Shown here piece by piece: positions 59,342 to 64,000 of a DNA stretch of 64,000 nucleotides (its first letter is position 1; each line of letters begins with the position of its first letter). Under the pieces are notes generated by a model that was given only the letters and a program-made list of their open reading frames with translations, was not told the origin of the DNA and did no database searches. Source of the stretch: Stackebrandtia albiflava (GTDB lineage: Bacteria; Actinomycetota; Actinomycetes; Mycobacteriales; Micromonosporaceae); assembly GCF_007994225.1 (NCBI RefSeq), contig NZ_VLLL01000005.1:4359-68358 (forward strand). Direction: 5' to 3'. Made by a program: the position numbers and the translations under genes.

Positions 59342-59778
59342 ACCGGTCGCATACGGTGTCGGCCGTGTCCCCGTTCCCGCAGGCCCCCGACGACGTGCCG
59401 CGCCGCCGACTGGCGGACAGCGTGTGCCGTCACCTCCGGTCGATCGGACTGCCCGCCTGGATCCAGCCCGCCCCCGACCGGATGGGCCACACCCTCGACC
59501 TGGCCGGAGCCGCCGTCGAGATCGATCCCGGTGAACCTCCCGGCGGCGGCGTGCTGCTGGAATGGCAGCCCGATCACGCCCTGCGCAGACGCGCGATCGA
59601 CCGGCTGCGAGACGGCGACCTCGACCACCCCGACATACGGCTGGGGGGCGTCGCGCGCGAGGCCCTCGTCACCGCCATCGCGACCGTGCTCACCGACGCC
59701 GGCTTCGACGTCCGCCCCTCGGACGACGACCTGCGTCCGTTCACGCTGCGGATCGACGCCGGGCCGGGGGAGGACTGA
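59338..59778 (+). CDS. Hypothetical protein
   Basis: 146 residues, no family recognised. Starts at GTG 59338 in the GTGA overlapping the regulator stop; alternative GTG starts lie a few codons in. It contains LRSIGLPAWIQPAPDRMGHTLDLAGAAVEI and LEWQPDHALRRRAIDRLRDGD, perhaps an alpha/beta domain. It ends 37 bp before the PopR box. Confidence 0.65.
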   Translation: MNRSHTVSAVSPFPQAPDDVPRRRLADSVCRHLRSIGLPAWIQPAPDRMGHTLDLAGAAVEIDPGEPPGGGVLLEWQPDHALRRRAIDRLRDGDLDHPDIRLGGVAREALVTAIATVLTDAGFDVRPSDDDLRPFTLRIDAGPGED

Positions 59779-59815
59779 CGGCGGAACGCCGACGCTTCGC
59801 CGACGGCCGAAAACC

Positions 59816-59830
59816 TCTGCCCACGGCAGA
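59816..59830 (+). promoter_or_regulatory. PopR box upstream of the clpP pair
   Basis: TCTGCC-CAC-GGCAGA is an exact match to the TCTGCC-N3-GGCAGA palindrome I recall as the PopR binding site upstream of clpP3-clpP4 in Streptomyces lividans. It lies 82 bp before the first clpP start here, and a popR-like gene occurs downstream, so activation of this operon by PopR is very likely. Confidence 0.8.
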
Positions 59831-59911
59831 ACCGCTTGGCGTGGCCTCGAACCGGCCGACATGTTTGGTGCATCCCCGCAGACCGGGGCACACCGAACCA
59901 GGAGATCCATA

Positions 59912-60520
59912 ATGAACAGTACGGCCCCGCCGTCCGGCGGATACGACGACCAACTCGCCGCCCGGCTGCTACAGCAACGCATCATCGTGCTCGGCGCCGA
60001 GGTGGAGGACCAGATCGCCAACCGGCTCTGCGCCCAACTGCTCCTGCTGTCGGCGGAGGACCCCCGCAGCGACATCAGCCTCTACATCAACTCACCGGGC
60101 GGGTCGGTCAGCGCCGGACTGGCGATCTACGACACGATGCGGCTGATACCCAACGACGTCAGCACACTCGGCATGGGCCTCGCCGCGAGCATGGGACAGT
60201 TCCTGCTGTCGGCCGGTACACCCGGGAAACGGTTCGTCCTCCCGCACGCCCAGGTCCTCATGCACCAGGGTTCGGCCGGATTCGGCGGCTCGGCCGCCGA
60301 CGTCGCGATCTACGCGCAACAACTGGAACGCACCAGTGCGGTCATGACGAGGCTGATCGCCGAACACACCGGGCAGACCGTCGAGACCATCGACCGCGAC
60401 AGCCGCCGCGACCGGTGGTTCGACGCCGAGGAGGCCCGCGCGTACGGATTCGTCGACCACATCCTCGAACGGGTCGACGACGTCCGGCCCACCCTCACCC
60501 GGCAGACGGCGGGGTTGTGA
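59912..60520 (+). CDS. clpP: ATP-dependent Clp protease proteolytic subunit (active copy)
   Basis: 202 residues. Complete triad: Ser93 in [10 protein letters not shown], His118 in VLMHQGSAG, Asp163 in [28 protein letters not shown] is the oxyanion/handle region. Forms barrel peptidase rings driven by ClpX/ClpC ATPases. AGGAG lies upstream of ATG 59912. First gene of the PopR-controlled pair, equivalent to clpP3 or clpP4 of Streptomyces by context; cotranscribed with the next gene, 1 bp away. Confidence 0.95.
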   Translation: MNSTAPPSGGYDDQLAARLLQQRIIVLGAEVEDQIANRLCAQLLLLSAEDPRSDISLYINSPGGSVSAGLAIYDTMRLIPNDVSTLGMGLAASMGQFLLSAGTPGKRFVLPHAQVLMHQGSAGFGGSAADVAIYAQQLERTSAVMTRLIAEHTGQTVETIDRDSRRDRWFDAEEARAYGFVDHILERVDDVRPTLTRQTAGL

Positions 60521-60521
60521 C

Positions 60522-61109
60522 ATGGGGCAGTACACCATCCCGACGGTCGTGGAGAAGACACCGAACGGGGAACGCGCCTTCGACATCTACTCGCGCCTGC
60601 TGTCCGACCGGATCGTGTTCATCGGCACCGAGATCGACGACGGCGTCGCCAACGTGGTGATGGCCCAACTCATCCACCTCGAATCCGAGAACCCGGAACG
60701 CGAGATCGGCCTATACATCAACTCGCCCGGCGGCACGTTCAGCGCGCTCACCGCGATCTACGACACCATCCAGTTCATCAAGCCCGACGTGGCGACGATC
60801 TGCATGGGGCAGGCGTCCGCGACCGCCGCCGTCCTGTTGGCCGCCGGAGCCCCCGGCAAGCGCGCCGTCCTGCGGCACGCGAAGGTGCTGCTGCAACAGC
60901 CGTTCAGTCAGGCACGCGGCACCCTCCCCGACCTGGCAGTGCAGGCCCGCGAGGTCGCCAGGGTGCGCGACGAGATGGACCAGATCCTCAGCCGCCACAC
61001 CGGCCAGTCACCGGAGAAGATCCGGCACGACACCGACCGGGACCGCACCTTCACCGCCGAGGAGGCCGTGTCGTACGGACTGGCCGACCGGGTACTGATC
61101 CACCGTTGA
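60522..61109 (+). CDS. clpP: ClpP-family subunit lacking catalytic Ser and His
   Basis: 195 residues, full ClpP fold ([42 protein letters not shown]). At the nucleophile the family reads GQAAS, here GQASAT: the catalytic position is Ala100, with Ser99 and Thr101 beside it. The catalytic His (V-x-x-H-Q-P) is Gln125. Only Asp170 remains. So this subunit should be proteolytically inactive, like cyanobacterial/plant ClpR, and probably forms mixed rings with the active copy just upstream. Confidence 0.92.
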   Translation: MGQYTIPTVVEKTPNGERAFDIYSRLLSDRIVFIGTEIDDGVANVVMAQLIHLESENPEREIGLYINSPGGTFSALTAIYDTIQFIKPDVATICMGQASATAAVLLAAGAPGKRAVLRHAKVLLQQPFSQARGTLPDLAVQAREVARVRDEMDQILSRHTGQSPEKIRHDTDRDRTFTAEEAVSYGLADRVLIHR

Positions 61110-61193
61110 GGACGGCGGCGTTCCAGCGGGAACACGAGCGGCGCGGACTCCCCGTGCCGACCGTCCCCGCGCCGCGCGTCCTACCCTGGTGGC

Positions 61194-61523
61194 GTGGATC
61201 TGGACGAATATCAGGAGTTGGCCCTGCGCACCGCGTCGCCCCGGGAGAAGCCCAACGAGGTGTTCCACCTCCTGCTGGGGCTCGTCGGGGAGACCGGTGA
61301 GATCGCCGAGAAGGCCAAGAAGATCGTCCGCGACAGGGGAAGCGACTTCTCCGAGTGGGATCGGGAGGACCTGAAGAAGGAACTCGGCGACACGCTCTGG
61401 TACCTCGCGGTACTCGCCGACCACTTCGACCTGCCGCTCGGGGAGGTCGCCCGCGCCAACATCGCCAAACTCGCCGACCGGCAACGGCGCGACGTCCTGC
61501 AGGGAAGCGGCGACAACCGGTAG
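61194..61523 (+). CDS. MazG-like nucleoside triphosphate pyrophosphohydrolase
   Basis: 109 residues. All-alpha NTP-PPase motif: GLVGETGEIAEKAKKIV with E-x-x-E and, later, KKELGDTLWYLAVLADHF with E-x-x-D. Hydrolyses (d)NTPs or modified nucleotides to monophosphates; exact substrate unknown. GTG 61194 lies 6 nt after TACCCT (leaderless type). Confidence 0.88.
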   Translation: MDLDEYQELALRTASPREKPNEVFHLLLGLVGETGEIAEKAKKIVRDRGSDFSEWDREDLKKELGDTLWYLAVLADHFDLPLGEVARANIAKLADRQRRDVLQGSGDNR

Positions 61524-61789
61524 GTCCGGGCGGGCGGTGGCCGGGCTCGGCGGTGGTGCCTTGCCGCTGGATCGACTTCGGGGTGATCGGGTCTGGTTCG
61601 TGGGCCTCGTCCGTGGGCGTGGTCCGTGGGCCTGGTCGGCCGCCGTGCCGGCGGCGCCTGCGGGCTCGGGCCGTGGGCCTGTCGCCGGACTGACGGTGGG
61701 GTGGCCGGGTTCGGTCCGGTCGCCGGTTCTCCGGACGATTGCCGGTGGTCCGGTCGCCGGTTCCGCACACCCGCCACCGCCCGGCGCTG

Positions 61790-61830
61790 TTGTCCATAGT
61801 GGCTTATCCACAACGACGCAGTTCTCCACA
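61790..61830 (+). other. Three DnaA-box-like 9-mers
   Basis: TTGTCCATA (61790-61798), TTATCCACA (61804-61812, a perfect E. coli consensus DnaA box) and TTCTCCACA (61822-61830) lie within 41 bp, all on the plus strand, with start spacings of 14 and 18 bp. No other origin elements (dnaA, dnaN, AT-rich unwinding region) are near, so a replication origin is not claimed. Confidence 0.5.
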
Positions 61831-61974
61831 GGCCGCCCCGTTTCCGCTGGACACGCCACGATTGGCGCACGATAGGCTCAAGCCAAGTGGGGCGGAGGCC
61901 GGTGGCCCTGCGAAAAGCGTGCGGGGGAGAGGGCGGCGCGGGTCGGTTGCGGTGCCGGGAGCGGCATGCTCCGT

Positions 61975-62078
61975 CTCAAGCCCTCAAGCCCTCAAGCCCT
62001 CAAGCCCTCAAGCCCTCAAGCCCTCAAGCCCTCAAGCCCTCAAGCCCTCAAGCCCTCAAGCCCTCAAGCCCTCAAGCC
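61975..62078 (+). repeat. Tandem repeat of CTCAAGCC, 13 perfect copies
   Basis: Thirteen uninterrupted copies of the 8-bp unit CTCAAGCC (104 bp), in the non-coding region between the MazG-like gene and popR. An 8-bp unit is not a multiple of three and would shift frame if translated. No sequence variation between copies, which implies recent slippage expansion. Confidence 0.97.
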
Positions 62079-62224
62079 CTCTGCTCCTGCCCCGAGCCTC
62101 CAATACCCGGCCCAGCGGGCGCCGCCGACCACCGGTGCGCCCCGCTCACCGGGCCGCACCGGGCCACCGCTTCCGGGGCGGGCCGCCCGGTCGTGTGCCC
62201 GTCCCGGCGCTCGCGCTCCGGGTG

Positions 62225-62587
62225 TCAGGCGGCCAGGCAGAACACGTCGCCGGAGCCCCGGCGGGTCGCCGCCGACACCGAGGGTCGTGCCACCGCCGTG
62301 ATCCTCGAGCGGTCCACCAGCAGCTCACGGCCGACCTCCGCCAGCAGGTCGGCGAGGTCGATCCCCAGCGCGTCGCAGATCGCGGCCAGCACCTCGGAGG
62401 AGACCTCCTTACGGCCACGTTCCACTTCAGACAGGTAAGGCATCGAGACCCGGGCGGCACCGGCCACGTCGGCCAGGGTCCGGCCCTGTAGCAGCCGGAT
62501 CCTCCGCAGCACCTCACCCAGCGTGAGACGCAGCAGCGGACGGGCGCGCGGTGCGGGCGAGGTGGGGCGGGTACGCGGATCGGTCAT
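62225..62587 (-). CDS. popR: PopR/ClgR-type XRE activator with C-terminal degron
   Basis: 120 residues. Helix-turn-helix LGEVLRRIRLLQGRTLADVAGAARVSMPYLSEVERGRKEVSSEVLAAICDALGIDLADLL is typical of actinobacterial ClgR/PopR. The C terminus ends CLAA, an ssrA-like Ala-Ala tail; PopR of Streptomyces is degraded by Clp through its terminal alanines. Downstream of the clpP pair as in S. lividans, and an exact PopR box precedes that pair. GAGAGG precedes ATG 62587. PopR is favoured over ClgR by this context. Confidence 0.85.
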   Translation of the reverse strand: MTDPRTRPTSPAPRARPLLRLTLGEVLRRIRLLQGRTLADVAGAARVSMPYLSEVERGRKEVSSEVLAAICDALGIDLADLLAEVGRELLVDRSRITAVARPSVSAATRRGSGDVFCLAA

Positions 62588-62829
62588 GGGAACACCTCTC
62601 GGACGGCTCGGCGGGTGCCACCATCTTCGTCGGCCATGCCGCCGGTCGGTGCCGGTTTCGCGAGCAGCGTAAGAATTCGCCACGCTCACCGGGAATGCCG
62701 CGGATCACAGGCGTCGGCGCTGCCGCCGTGGCGGCCATCGCGACCGGGCATCGTAATCCACGCCGCGGCGCCGGACCCGCGACCACCGACACGCGGACGG
62801 GCGTGCGGTGCCCAGCGGGGGAGGATGCC

Positions 62830-64000
62830 ATGAGACGGCGACACGGCGCGGCCGTGACCGGTGACCCGGTGCCCCGCAACCCGACCGGGGCACTCCGGAC
62901 CCTGCTGGCGATCGTGCTCGCCGCCGCCGCCATGCTGGGGCCGCTCAACGTCGACATGTACCTTCCGGCGTTCCCCGAGATGACGGAGGACCTCTCCGGG
63001 ACCGCCTCACAGACCCAGCTGAGCCTCACGTCATGCCTGATCGGGATGGCGATCGGACAGTTCGTCATCGGGCCGATCAGTGACGCCCGGGGACGGCGCG
63101 GGCCGTTGACCTGGTTCACGGCGCTTTTCGCGTTGTCCTCGTTGGCGTGCGCGGTGTCCCCGAGCATGGAACTGCTGATCACGGCGCGGTTCCTGCAGGG
63201 GTTCACGGCGGCGGCCGGAGTGGTGCTGTCCCGGGCGGTGGCGCGGGACGTGTTCGACGGCCGGGAACTCACCCGGTTCTTCGCACTGCTGATGGTGATC
63301 AACGCGGGCGCGCCGATGGTCGCGCCGGTGCTGGGCGGGGCGTTGCTGGCGCTGCCGTTCGGGGCGTGGCCGTTGATCTTCGTGTTTCTGGGACTCATCG
63401 GTGTCGGGCTGGTGCTGCTGGTCCGGTGGCGGCTGCCCGAGACACTGCCGCCGCAGCGGCGCATCCGGGGGTCGGCCCGCGTGGTCGCGGCGACGGCGGT
63501 CGAGGTGCTGACCGACCGCGCGTTCCTGGGATACGCGTTGACGGTGGGGGTGGTGCACGGCGGCAGCTTCGCGTACGTGGCCGGGACACCGTTCGTGTAC
63601 CAGGAGATCTACGGGGTGTCGCCGCAGGTGTTCGGCGTCCTGTTCGGTGTCAACGGTCTGGCCATCATCGCGGGTAGCTGGGCGGTCGGTCGGCTGTCGG
63701 CGCGAGTCGCCGAACGGGTGCTGCTGCGGTACGCGGTGATCACGGCGGTGGCGGCGACGGCGGTGCTGTTGGTCGCGGCGGTCGTCAGGGCGCCGCTGGC
63801 GCTGGTGGTGACGGCGATCTTCGGTTACATGGTCGCGGTCGGGATGATCCTGACCGGCTCGTTCACACTGGCGATGGCGGAGCAGGCGCACCGCGCGGGC
63901 AGCGCCGGCGCCGTGCTCGGCGCGCTGCCGTTGATCATCGGGGCGATCGTGTCGCCGCTGGTGGGACTCGACGAGTCGAGCGCGCTGCCGATGGCGGCGG
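62830..64000 (+). CDS. Bcr/CflA-type MFS drug exporter (3' end outside the window)
   Basis: 390 codons are present with no stop; the C terminus is cut by the window edge. Twelve-segment MFS of the Bcr/CflA (DHA1) type: N-terminal LGPLNVDMYLPAFPEMTEDL, then GQFVIGPISDARGRRGPL between segments 2 and 3, and ARFLQGFTAAAGVVLSRAVARDVFDG (segment 5 motif C region). Proton-driven efflux of drugs or metabolites is the family role; substrate unknown. GGGGGAGG lies upstream of ATG 62830. Confidence 0.92.
   Translation, partial: MRRRHGAAVTGDPVPRNPTGALRTLLAIVLAAAAMLGPLNVDMYLPAFPEMTEDLSGTASQTQLSLTSCLIGMAIGQFVIGPISDARGRRGPLTWFTALFALSSLACAVSPSMELLITARFLQGFTAAAGVVLSRAVARDVFDGRELTRFFALLMVINAGAPMVAPVLGGALLALPFGAWPLIFVFLGLIGVGLVLLVRWRLPETLPPQRRIRGSARVVAATAVEVLTDRAFLGYALTVGVVHGGSFAYVAGTPFVYQEIYGVSPQVFGVLFGVNGLAIIAGSWAVGRLSARVAERVLLRYAVITAVAATAVLLVAAVVRAPLALVVTAIFGYMVAVGMILTGSFTLAMAEQAHRAGSAGAVLGALPLIIGAIVSPLVGLDESSALPMAA

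Larger units (their letters stand above)
61524..62224. other. 701-bp gene-free region with repeats
   Basis: No convincing gene. From 61550 to 61700 runs a GT/GG-rich stretch with repeated GTGGGCCT/CCGTGGGC-like words. Then come three DnaA-box-like 9-mers (61790-61830), the CTCAAGCC tandem repeat (61975-62078) and low-complexity sequence up to the popR stop. Frames that span the repeat give only a repetitive Lys-Pro-Ser-Ser-Pro-Gln-Ala-Leu string and are not taken as genes. Confidence 0.6.

Noticed and set aside
61790..61830. Chromosomal replication origin
   Set aside because: Only three box-like sites, no dnaA/dnaN/rpmH, no AT-rich unwinding element.
61975..62078. CRISPR array
   Set aside because: Units are 8 bp, contiguous and without spacers; no cas genes in the window.
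61739..62491. Frames across the CTCAAGCC array giving repeated KPSSPQAL peptides
   Set aside because: Two different frames give the same repetitive peptide only because the unit is 8 bp; no start signal or coding bias.

Overview
The window is chromosomal DNA of a high-GC actinomycete. Support comes from strong G/C at third codon positions, many GTG starts, 4-bp start/stop overlaps, WhiJ-like XRE/DUF397 pairs, a SigE-family sigma factor, a PopR-controlled clpP pair and an IdeR-type iron box. A Stackebrandtia/Glycomyces-like member of the Glycomycetaceae is my guess from the overall flavour; nothing here proves the genus. At least nine genes show a TANNNT-type -10 hexamer exactly 6 nt before an ATG/GTG start, which points to leaderless transcripts.

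Layout. 0-10.6 kb: tRNA-Pro(TGG) with rearranged tRNA fragments beside it, then housekeeping and accessory genes (aminotransferase, TrmO-like protein, TetR, small-molecule-kinase-like protein, a PadR-methyltransferase fusion, a tandem membrane-protein pair, SUKH protein, acetyltransferases, MarR with an FMN reductase). 10.6-12.7 kb: an AT-richer island with a DUF5343/TIGR02391 (HEPN-like, R-x4-H) gene pair, a candidate defence module. 13.2-19.8 kb: an arsenic-resistance locus with three ArsR regulators, two ArsO-like flavoproteins, an MFS carrier, ACR3 and ArsC. 19.8-27.1 kb: a bacterial CSalphabeta-defensin (plectasin/actifensin-like) biosynthetic cluster: precursor, degenerate asparagine-synthetase-like protein, PqqD-like protein, MauE/thioredoxin-like membrane protein and ABC exporter on the minus strand; a prolyl oligopeptidase and a degenerate lasso-B2-like protein on the plus strand. 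27-34.5 kb: resistance-like enzymes (APH(3')-like kinase, nucleotidyltransferase), hydrolase, regulators, AlkZ-like protein and hypotheticals. 34.8-38.8 kb: an IdeR-box-preceded siderophore ABC uptake operon. 38.8-44.0 kb: miscellaneous metabolic and regulatory genes. 44.1-48.2 kb: a polymorphic-toxin-like region with three tandem acidic paralogues, two Imm1-like immunity genes and a SCP1.201/DddA-like deaminase toxin, followed by an XRE/DUF397 pair. 48.5-59.8 kb: hypotheticals, a sigma factor with its membrane partner, small iron-permease-family proteins, a haem-oxygenase-like protein, an alpha/beta hydrolase, an acyltransferase and a two-component system. 59.8-62.6 kb: a PopR box, two clpP genes (the second lacking its catalytic Ser and His), a MazG-like gene, an 8-bp tandem repeat and popR. 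62.8 kb to the end: a Bcr/CflA MFS exporter cut by the window edge.

The strongest candidates for something new are the defensin cluster, which resembles a lasso-peptide machinery whose active sites have been lost; the deaminase toxin with duplicated Imm1 genes; the DUF5343/HEPN pair; and the catalytically degenerate ClpP. All functional calls come from reading motifs by eye; no database search was run.
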